Origin: Planotetraspora mira
GTDB lineage: Bacteria; Actinomycetota; Actinomycetes; Streptosporangiales; Streptosporangiaceae
Direction: 5' to 3'
Assembly (NCBI RefSeq): GCF_016863275.1
Contig: NZ_BOOO01000005.1
Coordinates: 1-64,000 of the forward strand
Length of the DNA stretch: 64,000 nucleotides
Shown here: positions 31,549 to 39,629 of the stretch, one piece after another
Position numbering within the stretch: position 1 is the stretch's first letter
Layout of the letters: each line of letters starts with the position of its first letter
Made by a program: the position numbers and the translations under genes
The notes under the pieces: generated by a model
Database searches by the model: none
The model's input: the letters and a program-made list of their open reading frames with translations, nothing else
What the model was told of the DNA's origin: nothing

Positions 31549-32492
31549 AGTCCGGCCCTCTTCGAGGTCAGTCGCATGAACCCGAAGCTCAAGACGAAGG
31601 TGATGACGGCGATGACCACGGAGATCGCCGCCGCCTGCTGGTAGTTGTTCCCGGAGGCCACCGCATACGCGAGCATGTTCGGTGTGAACGTGCTCGAGAT
31701 GTTCGAGGAGATCTGGCGCAGCACGGCCGGCTCGGCGTAGAGCTGCAGCGTGCCGATGATCGAGAACACCGTGGTGAGGATGATCGACGGGGCGATGATC
31801 GGGACCTTGATCTTCCACGCGATCGCCCAGTTGCTCGCACCGTCGAGCTTGGCGGCTTCGTAGAGCTCCTGCGGGATCGCCTGCAGCGCCGAGAACATGA
31901 TCAGCATGTTGTAGCCGGTCCACAGCCAGGTGGAGACGTTCGCCGCCGACCACAACACGGCACCCGGGCCGAGGAAGTCGGGCTGGAGGCCGATGGCTTT
32001 CAGCAGGTCGACGACGGGGCTGAGCTGCGGCGAGTAGAGGAACGACCACATGATCGCGGCGATGACGCCGGGCACGGCGTACGGCATGAACGCCGCGATG
32101 CGGAAGAACGCCTTCAGCTTCAGCAACGGAGTGTCGAGCAGCAGCGCCATGATCAGCGCGACGAACAGCATGACCGGCACCTGCACGATGCCGAACAGTC
32201 CGATACGCCCGATGCTGGACCAGAACTCCGTGTTCTGGAACACCTGCACGTACTGGTCGAAACCGCCGAAGGTCGTGTACGAGGTGCCGTACTGGCCACC
32301 GGTGCGGCGCACGACGAGGAAGCTCTGCCCGATCGCGTAGGCGATCGGCACCAGGTAGAACAGCACGAACGGAAGGAAGAACGGGATCAGGAACGCGGCG
32401 ATGGTGCCCGCCCGGGGGCCGCCGCCGTTGTGACGACTGCGGCCTCCGGTCGTTGCCACCACGCGGGTCCCGCGGGTTGCGATGTCAGTCAT
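31545..32492 (-). CDS. ABC sugar transporter permease (MalF-like), second system
   Basis: A 315-residue membrane protein. After a basic, Gly-rich cytoplasmic tail the first segment is IAAFLIPFFLPFVLFYLVPIA; the EAA loop is LYEAAKLDGASNWAIAWKIK. It starts 7 bp after the binding-protein stop and overlaps the next permease by 4 bp. Confidence 0.92.
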   Translation of the reverse strand: MTDIATRGTRVVATTGGRSRHNGGGPRAGTIAAFLIPFFLPFVLFYLVPIAYAIGQSFLVVRRTGGQYGTSYTTFGGFDQYVQVFQNTEFWSSIGRIGLFGIVQVPVMLFVALIMALLLDTPLLKLKAFFRIAAFMPYAVPGVIAAIMWSFLYSPQLSPVVDLLKAIGLQPDFLGPGAVLWSAANVSTWLWTGYNMLIMFSALQAIPQELYEAAKLDGASNWAIAWKIKVPIIAPSIILTTVFSIIGTLQLYAEPAVLRQISSNISSTFTPNMLAYAVASGNNYQQAAAISVVIAVITFVLSFGFMRLTSKRAGL

Positions 32493-32499
32493 GCTGAGG

Positions 32500-33852
32500 T
32501 CAGTTGCCCGCGACAGCCGGGATCGCCTGATCCTGCATCGACTTCAGCGCGGCCGCCTGGGCGGCCGTGAGCGCGTCGGCGAGCTTGCCGTCGCCGGCCG
32601 TCGCCTTGGCCAACGCATCCTGAAGCGCCAGGTTCACCGTCTTCTGGGTGGGCCCCCAGGTGAAGCTGGTGTCGATGTTCTTGGACGAGTCGGCGAAGAC
32701 GTCGAAGATCTTCTCGTTGTTGTAGTACGGGACGCCCTCAGCGAGCGCGGGAAGCGCCGAGCCGGCGGTGGCCGCCGGGTAGAGGCCGCCCAGCTTGTTC
32801 TCCAGCGCGAGCGCTTCCGGGTCGGTGTTCAGCCAGGAGTTGAACTTGACCGACTCGTACAGGTGCGTGTTGCCCTTCATGAACGCGACGGTGGATCCGC
32901 CCCAGTCGCCCGACGCGGCGCTCGAACCCCACGTCGGCATCGGGACGATCGTCCACTTGCCGGACTGGTCGGGCAGGTTGTCGCGGAACATGCTGTAGCC
33001 CCAGGCGGCGCCGACGTAGGTGGCGATCTGGTTCTTCTGGTACGCGGCGTACATCGGGGTCGAACCGTGGGCGAGGTCGGTGCGGACGAGCTTGGCGTCG
33101 ATCAGCTTCTGCCAGTACTCGGCGACCTGCTTGCTCTGGTCGGACTCGACCGTGACATGCCACTTGTCGCCGGCGTAGCCGTACATCTCGGCGTTGTTCT
33201 GCCAGAGGAGCCCGTTGAACCACTCGGCGTTGTTCGGGTCGAAGAACGTGATGCTGAGGTTGGGGTCCGCGTCGTGCAGCTTCTGCGCGTCCGCCGCGTA
33301 CTCGTCCCAGGTCTTGGGGATCTCGAGGTCGTGCTTCTTGAAGATGTCGCTGCGCACGTAGAGGGCCATCGGGCCGGTGTCCTGCGGGAAGGCGAACACG
33401 CCGGTGTCGCCGAAGCTGGTCTGCGACCAGGTCCACGGCACGAACTTCGACTTGGCCGCGGTGGCGTCCGCGCAGGCCGAGGCGTCCACGAAGGCGTTCT
33501 GGGTGCGCAGGTCGGGGAGCTCGTCGTAACCGACCTGAGCCAGCTCCGGCGCCTTGCCCGCCTTGAGGGCGTTGCCGATGGTGCCGTACTGGTCGTTGGA
33601 GATGTTCTTCATCTCCACCTGGATGTTCGGGTTGTTCTTGTTCCACAGGGCGACGACCTGGTCCATGCCCGGAACGGTGTTCCAGTACTGGAGGGTGACG
33701 TTGCCCTTCGCCGGCTCACAGGCGGCTGCGGGTGCGGCTGCGGCCGCGTCACCCGACGGAGCGGGCGACGAGCACGCGGCGAGTCCGGCGATACTGGCTG
33801 CCGCGGCGACGACGGCACCCGCGATGCGGATGCGCGTGGCTGTGTTGCTCAT
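32500..33852 (-). CDS. Sugar ABC transporter substrate-binding lipoprotein, second system
   Basis: A 450-residue family 1 binding protein. A signal peptide ends in LAAC (lipobox). An Ala/Pro linker precedes the ligand domain with VTLQYWNTVPGMDQVVALWN, ELAQVGYDELPDL and FAFPQDTGPMALYVRSDIF, the classical sugar-binding-protein landmarks. It is the first gene of the ROK-linked operon with permeases, GH38 and GH2; the ligand is probably a mannose- or galactose-containing oligosaccharide (inference). Confidence 0.92.
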   Translation of the reverse strand: MSNTATRIRIAGAVVAAAASIAGLAACSSPAPSGDAAAAAPAAACEPAKGNVTLQYWNTVPGMDQVVALWNKNNPNIQVEMKNISNDQYGTIGNALKAGKAPELAQVGYDELPDLRTQNAFVDASACADATAAKSKFVPWTWSQTSFGDTGVFAFPQDTGPMALYVRSDIFKKHDLEIPKTWDEYAADAQKLHDADPNLSITFFDPNNAEWFNGLLWQNNAEMYGYAGDKWHVTVESDQSKQVAEYWQKLIDAKLVRTDLAHGSTPMYAAYQKNQIATYVGAAWGYSMFRDNLPDQSGKWTIVPMPTWGSSAASGDWGGSTVAFMKGNTHLYESVKFNSWLNTDPEALALENKLGGLYPAATAGSALPALAEGVPYYNNEKIFDVFADSSKNIDTSFTWGPTQKTVNLALQDALAKATAGDGKLADALTAAQAAALKSMQDQAIPAVAGN

Positions 33853-33977
33853 ATTTTCCTCAGAGAACGACTAGCGACGGCGCTAGACGGGTCGACGTTG
33901 ACACCTCAGACAAGTGGATGCCATCCGGTTGGACAGGACGCAACGGTGCCGGTTCGAGCGCCGAGCTCCGTGGCGGG

Positions 33978-34002
33978 AATTAGCAAATCATGTTGTCTAA
34001 TT
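33978..34002. promoter_or_regulatory. ROK-type operator candidate upstream of sugar operon 2
   Basis: Dyad AATTAG-N13-CTAATT, centred at 33990, in an AT-rich pocket 126-150 bp upstream of the binding-protein start. Length and TTAG/CTAA ends resemble sites of ROK (NagC/XylR-like) regulators, and a ROK gene lies immediately upstream. Confidence 0.5.
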
Positions 34003-34011
34003 GCCCGCAAC

Positions 34012-34029
34012 ACTTTGTGAGGACAAAGT
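34012..34029. promoter_or_regulatory. Palindrome just after the ROK gene
   Basis: Perfect ACTTTGT-GAGG-ACAAAGT, 3 bp beyond the ROK stop and 10 bp from the AATTAG dyad. It may be a second operator half or a short terminator hairpin for the ROK transcript; both readings are possible. Confidence 0.45.
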
Positions 34030-34032
34030 TGC

Positions 34033-35289
34033 TCACTCCGCCGCGAGGAGCAGGGCGGACGGCCGGGGCGAGAAGGTGTTGTCGAGCACCAGAGTCGCTG
34101 CTCCGACGGCGGCGACGTCGACGGGGATCGCGGACTGGGCGAACCGGATGGGGTGCGGCGGGATCAGGGCGGGATCGCTCCGCACCGCGTCCGGCAGCGC
34201 ATCGAGGATCACCGGGGAGACGCGCGCCCAGAACGGCCCGCCGAAGATGACCTCGTCGATGTCGAGAAGGTTCACGATCACCACGATCGCGCGCGCCAGA
34301 GAACGTGCGGCGTCGGTCAGAATCGCGTTCGCTTCGGGGTTCCCAGTGGCGGCGAGGTCCGCCAGTCTGCTGAACGCCGCATCCACGTCGACCATGTGTT
34401 CGAGGTTGCCGGCCTCGGCCACCGAGAGCACGCCGTCGAGCACCGCGCGTTCGACGAGCGCCCGCGGAACGGTGATGTACCCGACGCAGCCGCGCCGGCC
34501 GCAGGTGCACACCGGACCTTCGGGGTCGACGGTGATGTGGCCCGCGTCGCCCGCATTGGAGCTGATGCCGCGAACGACCTCACCCGACACCGACAGGCCG
34601 GTGCCGAGACCGGTGCCGTAGTACATGAACGCGAAGTCGCGACTGCTGCCGGGCCCCGCGAACCACAACTCGGCGACGACCGCGGCCGTCGTGTCCTTCT
34701 CCAGCAGCACGGGCAGGCCGGTCGCCTCGGCGAGGGCGCGCCGCAAGGCCACCCGATGCCAGTTGGGCATCATCGGCGGGTTCAAGAGCACGCCGTCGTC
34801 GACGTTCACCGGACCGGGCGACGCGATGCCGATGCCGAGGATGCGGGACCTGTCGACGGCGGAACCCGCGATGAGCGCCTCGATCGCGTTCGCCATCTCG
34901 TCGATGATCGCGCTCGGGTCTCCCGCGGTCGGCGTGCCGGTGCGTGAGTGGTCCCTGACCGTGCCGGACAGGTCGACGAGGACGTAGGTCACCGCTGCGG
35001 GATCGATGTGCACCCCGACCGCGAAACCGCCGCTCGGGTTCAGTTTGACGACCGCCGCCGGCTTGCCGGGACCGCTCGTGCGGGTGCCGTGCTCGTCGAC
35101 GAGACCGGCATCGAGAAGGCGCCGGCAGACCTTCGTCACCGTCATTCCGCTCAGGGCGGTCAGGGCTGCGAGTTCGGACCGGGTGATCCCCTCCGGGCGC
35201 CGGCGGATGGCGTCGAGAACGACCGTCTGGTTGTACTCACCGACGGCGGGAAGGTTTGTTCCCGTGCGATCCAAGGCTGATCTCCCCAC
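34033..35289 (-). CDS. ROK family transcriptional regulator
   Basis: A 418-residue regulator: N-terminal winged helix (ITRSELAALTALSGMTVTKVCRRL), then a ROK sugar-kinase-like domain with GVHIDPAAVTYVLVDLSG, GIASPGPV, ASP-loop MYYGTGLGTGL and the zinc motif CTCGRRGC. ROK repressors bind DNA until a sugar or sugar phosphate is sensed. It is transcribed toward the binding-protein gene 180 bp away and most likely represses that operon and perhaps itself. Confidence 0.9.
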   Translation of the reverse strand: MGRSALDRTGTNLPAVGEYNQTVVLDAIRRRPEGITRSELAALTALSGMTVTKVCRRLLDAGLVDEHGTRTSGPGKPAAVVKLNPSGGFAVGVHIDPAAVTYVLVDLSGTVRDHSRTGTPTAGDPSAIIDEMANAIEALIAGSAVDRSRILGIGIASPGPVNVDDGVLLNPPMMPNWHRVALRRALAEATGLPVLLEKDTTAAVVAELWFAGPGSSRDFAFMYYGTGLGTGLSVSGEVVRGISSNAGDAGHITVDPEGPVCTCGRRGCVGYITVPRALVERAVLDGVLSVAEAGNLEHMVDVDAAFSRLADLAATGNPEANAILTDAARSLARAIVVIVNLLDIDEVIFGGPFWARVSPVILDALPDAVRSDPALIPPHPIRFAQSAIPVDVAAVGAATLVLDNTFSPRPSALLLAAE

Positions 35290-35511
35290 GCGCTGTGGCC
35301 CGTCGAAAGCCTAGCGGTTTGTACTGAGTGGAAATCGAACGCTACGTCGCGATGACGATTGGTTTCACCCTCGACGGCGTGCCCTCCCCCGACATGTCTC
35401 GCCGTCTCACCGCGGCAGGCATCCACACCGGCGCCTCAGCAGTCGCCTCCGCCCGCTGTGACGCGGCGGGCCGGTGGAGTCGGCCCGGAAGCCCGGTCCG
35501 ATGGTGCGGCC

Positions 35512-36348
35512 TCATCCGCCGATCTGGTCGGCGTAGTCGCGGGCGAACTGGGCGAACGTCCTGCCCGGACGGCCGGTCACGGCGGTGAACGTGGGCGTGG
35601 TGTAGTCGCCCCAGCCCGCGTCGTAGGCCTTCAGGTATTCCTTGGTGACCTCCGCGTCCCACTCCTTCATCCCGGCCTTCAGCAGCACGGGGTAGGCGTC
35701 GTCCGGGCTCAGCGGCTGGTAGGTGATCGGCCTGCCGTACACCTCCGACAGCGTGTCCGTCATGTCCCGCAGTCTGACCGCCTCCGGTCCGGTGACCGTG
35801 TAGGTCTCCCCCTGGTGGCGCCCGGGGTCACGGAGCACGACGGCGGCGAAGTCGGCGATGTCCCGCACATCGATCATGCCGACCCGGCCCTCCCCGGGTG
35901 CACCGTAGAAGGTGTCGCCGTTGACCGCGCCGAGAATGTTCTGCATGAAGTACGCCGGGCGGATGACGGTCCAGCCGAGGCCCGAGGCCGCGAGCTCGAT
36001 GTCCGACAGGACGTGCAGCCGTCCGTTGCGGGTCGGTGCGTCGTGCCCCGCGCCGATGGCCGACATGCGGACGATGTGCCGCACGCCCGCCTTCTTGGCC
36101 GCCCAGAGTGCGTTGCTGCTGGCGTGCGGGGAGTCCGGGCCCATGGCGGTCAGCTGCCACACCGTGTCCACACCCTCGAACGCCTGGTCCAGCGTCTCCG
36201 GGTGGTGGAGGTCGCCGACGGCCACCTCGACATCTGACGGCGCCTTGGCCCTGTCACGTACCAGCACCCGCAGGTCCGCTGTGCCCCGCAGCGAGCGCAG
36301 CACCTCTTTGGAGACGGTGCCGTTGGCACCGGTGATCAGGATGGTCAT
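35512..36348 (-). CDS. NmrA-like NAD(P)-binding oxidoreductase
   Basis: A 278-residue atypical short-chain dehydrogenase. The Rossmann motif is TGANGTVSKEVL (GxxGxxG) near residue 6; later PAYFMQNILGAV and GMIDVRDIADFAAVVL are typical of NmrA/SDR-a5 (quinone- or nitroreductase-like) proteins. It lacks a clear YxxxK catalytic pair. The start at 36348 is the conserved first strand; it overlaps the upstream monooxygenase by ATGA. Both are divergent from a MarR gene and probably under its control, suggesting a redox or electrophile stress role. Confidence 0.85.
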   Translation of the reverse strand: MTILITGANGTVSKEVLRSLRGTADLRVLVRDRAKAPSDVEVAVGDLHHPETLDQAFEGVDTVWQLTAMGPDSPHASSNALWAAKKAGVRHIVRMSAIGAGHDAPTRNGRLHVLSDIELAASGLGWTVIRPAYFMQNILGAVNGDTFYGAPGEGRVGMIDVRDIADFAAVVLRDPGRHQGETYTVTGPEAVRLRDMTDTLSEVYGRPITYQPLSPDDAYPVLLKAGMKEWDAEVTKEYLKAYDAGWGDYTTPTFTAVTGRPGRTFAQFARDYADQIGG

Positions 36349-36632
36349 CGCAATGTCCCCTCTTCCGTGGAAACGAGTTCGTCGATCAAGGCGAAGAAGG
36401 CCTGGATCCCGGGCAGATTGCCGCCCTTGGTGCGCGAGGCCGCGAAGTCGGCCGGCAAGCGCCACTCCACGATGTCCAGCCATTCGCCGTCGGGCAGCTG
36501 AACGAGCTTGGCGCCGAGAAACCCGTCCCGGTCGGCCTGGAAGTCCGCGATCATCCCGCCACGGGCGGCCAGGAGCTCCGCCGTGTGCTCGGGAGAGACC
36601 CGGAACCTGGTGATTTCTACTGTCGTCGTCAT
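36345..36632 (-). CDS. Antibiotic biosynthesis monooxygenase (ABM)-type small protein
   Basis: A 95-residue ferredoxin-like-fold protein: VEITRFRVSPEHTAELLAAR, GFLGAKLVQLPDGEWLDIVEWRL and a C-terminal helix match the ABM dimeric alpha-beta barrel family, which includes quinol monooxygenases. It is the first gene of the two-gene operon with the NmrA-like oxidoreductase and faces the MarR regulator across 62 bp. Confidence 0.75.
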   Translation of the reverse strand: MTTTVEITRFRVSPEHTAELLAARGGMIADFQADRDGFLGAKLVQLPDGEWLDIVEWRLPADFAASRTKGGNLPGIQAFFALIDELVSTEEGTLR

Positions 36633-36657
36633 GCCATGACGATATAGTAATAATCAG

Positions 36658-36680
36658 TGACGGTCAAAATTAGTGACTAA
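36658..36680. promoter_or_regulatory. MarR operator candidate in divergent promoter
   Basis: Two small dyads in the 62-bp divergent region: TGAC-G-GTCA (36658-36666) and TTAGT-G-ACTAA (36670-36680). Symmetric AT-rich sites of this kind are typical MarR operators; both flank the probable promoters of the two directions. Confidence 0.5.
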
Positions 36681-36694
36681 ATGCGAGGCGTGCA

Positions 36695-37147
36695 GTGCGT
36701 AGGAGCGAGCGCAAGCGTGAGGTGCCCGACTTGGGGATCCTGTCCAGCCGGACGCTGTTCAGCGTGCAGAAGGAGTTGTTCTCCCGGCTGTCGGAGACAG
36801 GGCACTCACAGGTCAGGCCGCGGCACGGGGCCGTGCTGGCCTACCTGGACGTGGAGGGGAGCCGGGCCTCCGACCTGGCCGCGCAGTCGGGCCAGCACAA
36901 GCAGGTGATCGGCACCCTGGTGGACGAACTCGTGGCGCTCGGCTACGTGGAGCGCCGGCCTGATCCCGCCGACCGCAGGGCCAAACTCATCGTGCCCACC
37001 GAACTGGGCCGCGATCACATGGTGAAGTCGGACGCCCTCCTCGTGGAGATGGAGGCCGAGCACGCGCGGGCGGTCGGCGAGGAGGCGTACGCGGAGTTCA
37101 AGCGCGTCTTCCGACTGGTCGCCGAGCGCCAGACCAGGACGAAGTGA
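36695..37147 (+). CDS. MarR family transcriptional regulator
   Basis: A 150-residue MarR protein. The winged helix is clear: RPRHGAVLAYLDVEGSRASDLA, QSGQHKQVIGTLVDELVALG, YVERRPDPADRRAKLIVPTELG (wing with D-x-R). GTG start at 36695. It is divergent from the ABM/NmrA-like operon and probably represses it until a phenolic or quinone-type ligand binds (family knowledge). Two GC hairpins follow its stop. Confidence 0.88.
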   Translation: MRRSERKREVPDLGILSSRTLFSVQKELFSRLSETGHSQVRPRHGAVLAYLDVEGSRASDLAAQSGQHKQVIGTLVDELVALGYVERRPDPADRRAKLIVPTELGRDHMVKSDALLVEMEAEHARAVGEEAYAEFKRVFRLVAERQTRTK

Positions 37148-37154
37148 CCATTAC

Positions 37155-37231
37155 TGACCCCGCCGCGGGTCAGGTCCGGCGGAGGGGCATCACCAGGTAG
37201 TGGAGGGCCGGCTGGGCCGGCCGGCCCAGCC
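37155..37231 (+). terminator. Tandem hairpins after the MarR gene
   Basis: First stem TGACCC-CGCCGC-GGGTCA (37155-37172), then a perfect 22-bp palindrome with 11-bp arms GGCTGGGCCGG / CCGGCCCAGCC (37210-37231). Together they form a likely factor-independent stop for the MarR transcript. Confidence 0.6.
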
Positions 37232-37298
37232 CGGACCGACTGAGGTGCCGAGGACCTCGCGGTGGCGCCGGCGCCGTCCTCGGCATACCGGTTCGGGG

Positions 37299-37333
37299 TT
37301 GTAAGCGCACCCAAAATCGGTATGGTGGTACCG
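37299..37333 (+). promoter_or_regulatory. Promoter with dyad upstream of the flavoenzyme gene
   Basis: TTGTAA (37299-37304), 16-bp spacer, TATGGT (37321-37326). The dyad CGGTA-TGGTGG-TACCG (37318-37333) overlaps the -10. The same TATGGTxx(TAC) sequence recurs in the promoter of the tetR gene downstream, suggesting joint control by that TetR protein. Confidence 0.45.
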
Positions 37334-37520
37334 TATTGTTATGCTGATCGCGTAGCGGTCGGCTTGAACAAGACGCAGGGCGGTCGACAAGGACTGCGGA
37401 TCGCATGCCGGGCGGCCTCCACACATTCGCCGGGCAGTAGACGACTGCCTCCGACGCGCCTGCGGTCATCGGCACCCGGCTCGTACCGGCTCCGCGAGTC
37501 ACGATCAGAAAGACATCACC

Positions 37521-38903
37521 ATGCCCCTCCGTTCGAGTTCCTTGCTGCTCTCCTCCGTCAAAGGGCCCGTCCTCTTCCCGGAAGACGACGGTTTCGCCGA
37601 CGAGGCGTCGGTGTTCAACATGTCCGTCGCTCATCACCCGCATGTGATCGTCGGCGCCACCGACGTTGCGGACGTCCAGGCGGCGGTGCACTTCGCCAGG
37701 GACCAGGATCTCCCCGTCGCGGTCCTCAACACCGGGCATGGTCCTTCCGTGTCCGTTCCCGGAGAAGCCGTCATGATCACCACGCGTCGTATGACGGAGG
37801 TGAGCATCGACAGTGCGACAAGGACCGCACGGGTCGAAGCCGGCGTCCGCTGGGGTCAGGTGGTGCAAGAGGCAGCCAAGGTCGGACTCGCGCCTCTCGC
37901 CGGCTCCTCACCGCAGGTCGGCGTCGTCGGTTACACGCTCGGCGGCGGGGTGAGCATCGCGTTGGGGCGGGCCTTCGGCTACGCGGCCGACCATGTCCTG
38001 GCGATCGACGTCGTGACCGCGGACGGCCGGCTCCGCCATGTCACACCGCATTCCGACGCGGAGTTGTTCTTCGCCCTGCGCGGCGGGAAGGGCAACTTCG
38101 GCGTCGTCACCGCGATGGAGTTCAGCCTGTTCCCCGTGACGGAACTGTACGCCGGGGCGCTGCACTTCCCGGGTGAGAACGCACGCGCCGTGCTCCATGC
38201 CTACCAGCGGTTCACTGCCACGGCGCCCGATGAGGTGACCTCGTCGATCGTCTTCCTGCGCGCGCCCGACCTGCCGTTCATCCCCGACTTCATGCGCGGG
38301 AAGCTCACCGTCACCATACGGATCTCCTACCTGGGTTCGGCAGACGACGGTGAAGAACTGGTCGCCCCGTTGCGGGCGGCTGCGCCGGTACTCGCCGACA
38401 CCATGGCCATGATGCCCGCCGCGCACATCGCCGCCATCACCAATGATCCGACCGAGCCGGGCGCCGCCGTGGAGCATTTCGCCATGCTCGACGCATGGTC
38501 CCCGTCAGCCACGGAAACGATCCTGGAGGTCGCCGGACCGGATTCCGGCTCGGATATCACCATGGTCAACCTGACGCATCTCGGCGGCGCACTCGGAAAG
38601 GCTCCGGAGCAGGCCAACGCGGTGGGACGGCGTGACGCCGCTTACGCCGCGTTCGCGTTGACAGCGGTCATGCCCGGCGATGACGGCGGCCACAAGGACA
38701 TGGGCCTGGAACTGATCGACAGGCTCAGTGCGTCCGAAGGCGGCCGGAAACACCCCAGTTACCTCTCGCCGGCCGACGCCTCCGTCGAGAGCGTACGGCT
38801 GGCGTACGACGAGCCGACCTATGAGCGGCTGCAGGCGGCGAAGACCGCGTACGACCCGCGCAACGTGTTCCGCTACAACCACAACATCCCGCCCCTGGCA
38901 TAG
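37521..38903 (+). CDS. FAD-linked oxidase, berberine-bridge-enzyme-like
   Basis: A 460-residue flavoenzyme of the PCMH-FAD/BBE type. The FAD domain shows IVGATDVADVQAAVHFARD, NTGHGP, GSSPQVGVVGYTLGGGVS and the C-terminal BBE tail DPRNVFRYNHNIPPL. Classical members bind FAD through both a His and a Cys; here the Cys position in the GxCPxVG motif is Ser (S130), while H73 could still link. Thus probably mono- or non-covalent FAD. Substrate unknown. Start ATG 37521 with a purine-rich AGAAAG upstream. Followed by a TetR gene, likely its regulator. Confidence 0.85.
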   Translation: MPLRSSSLLLSSVKGPVLFPEDDGFADEASVFNMSVAHHPHVIVGATDVADVQAAVHFARDQDLPVAVLNTGHGPSVSVPGEAVMITTRRMTEVSIDSATRTARVEAGVRWGQVVQEAAKVGLAPLAGSSPQVGVVGYTLGGGVSIALGRAFGYAADHVLAIDVVTADGRLRHVTPHSDAELFFALRGGKGNFGVVTAMEFSLFPVTELYAGALHFPGENARAVLHAYQRFTATAPDEVTSSIVFLRAPDLPFIPDFMRGKLTVTIRISYLGSADDGEELVAPLRAAAPVLADTMAMMPAAHIAAITNDPTEPGAAVEHFAMLDAWSPSATETILEVAGPDSGSDITMVNLTHLGGALGKAPEQANAVGRRDAAYAAFALTAVMPGDDGGHKDMGLELIDRLSASEGGRKHPSYLSPADASVESVRLAYDEPTYERLQAAKTAYDPRNVFRYNHNIPPLA

Positions 38904-38928
38904 TCGCGGAACGCCTGCTCGCGGGTTT

Positions 38929-38963
38929 TGACCGCCGTCAGGCACAAAAGTATGGTACGGCCA
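38929..38963 (+). promoter_or_regulatory. Leaderless promoter of the tetR gene
   Basis: TTGACC (38929-38934), 16-bp spacer, TATGGT (38951-38956), then the ATG at 38963, where transcription would be expected to start. No ribosome-binding site precedes the ATG. GTATGGTACGG repeats part of the dyad upstream of the flavoenzyme gene, fitting autoregulation. Confidence 0.5.
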
Positions 38964-39589
38964 TGCCTATAGCGAACCGGAAAAGGCGTGCGGGCGGGGA
39001 GAAACGGACTCTCGCCCTGGACGCGGTGACAGACGTCCTCGCCGAACGCGGCTATGAAAACACCCGTTTCGCCGACGTGTCGGCTGCCAGCGGTGTCGCG
39101 ATCAGCACGCTGCAGAACTACTTCGGTTCGCGTGAGGACATGGTCATCGAGGCCATGGGGCTTTCCGTCGATCGGGAGGTGGCAGCCCTGGAAGCAGTGG
39201 CCGCCGCTGAACGTGATCCATGGGAGCGGCTGGTCGCCATGATCGATCGGAGCCTGGATCATTCCGATCGCACGCGCCGGATGCTCGTCGAATTCTGGCG
39301 GTCCGCCATGCGGGACGACGAGCTTCACGCGTACAGCACGACAGTGCAACAGCGCTACCGGGCGCCCTTTCTGGCCGCCGTAAGGGAAGGCGGTGAGCAG
39401 GGTGAGTTCACCCTCACCCATGAACCCGACGACGTGACGGACTTCCTGCTCTCCGCCCTGACCGGAGCCGTCGTCTCCCGGGTCCTGCACCATCCCACGC
39501 CGGCGCCCGCCGACTACCGTGGTGTTCTGCTGGCCCAACTCCGCGTGATGCTGGGACTCCATGGTGCGAGCCCCGCATCTCGCCGGTGA
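38963..39589 (+). CDS. TetR family transcriptional regulator
   Basis: A 208-residue TetR protein. The N-terminal DNA-binding domain reads TLALDAVTDVLAERGYENTRFA, VSAASGVAISTLQNYFGSREDM, with the usual helix-turn-helix and YFGSRED cap. The C-terminal ligand/dimer domain is not assignable. It lies between the flavoenzyme and an SGNH esterase on the same strand and probably represses one or both. Confidence 0.9.
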   Translation: MPIANRKRRAGGEKRTLALDAVTDVLAERGYENTRFADVSAASGVAISTLQNYFGSREDMVIEAMGLSVDREVAALEAVAAAERDPWERLVAMIDRSLDHSDRTRRMLVEFWRSAMRDDELHAYSTTVQQRYRAPFLAAVREGGEQGEFTLTHEPDDVTDFLLSALTGAVVSRVLHHPTPAPADYRGVLLAQLRVMLGLHGASPASRR

Positions 39590-39629
39590 GAAACTCCACA
39601 GCTCACGCGAGGATGAAAGAGCAGCGAGC

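Larger units (their letters stand above)
37148..37520. other. 373-bp intergenic region with terminators and a promoter
   Basis: No gene is supported here. The first 90 bases contain two hairpins after the MarR gene; 37299-37333 holds a promoter-like TTGTAA-N16-TATGGT with a dyad; the remaining ~190 bases to the flavoenzyme start would be a long 5' leader with no recognised element. Confidence 0.6.

Noticed and set aside
35328-35588. 86-codon plus-strand frame between the ROK and NmrA-like genes
   Set aside because: Overlaps the 3' end of the NmrA-like gene and ends in Arg-rich antisense sequence; the first 25 codons look gene-like but match nothing I know.
37170-37868. 232-codon minus-strand frame over the flavoenzyme promoter and 5' end
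   Set aside because: Overlaps the well-supported flavoenzyme gene and the terminator palindromes; no family match.
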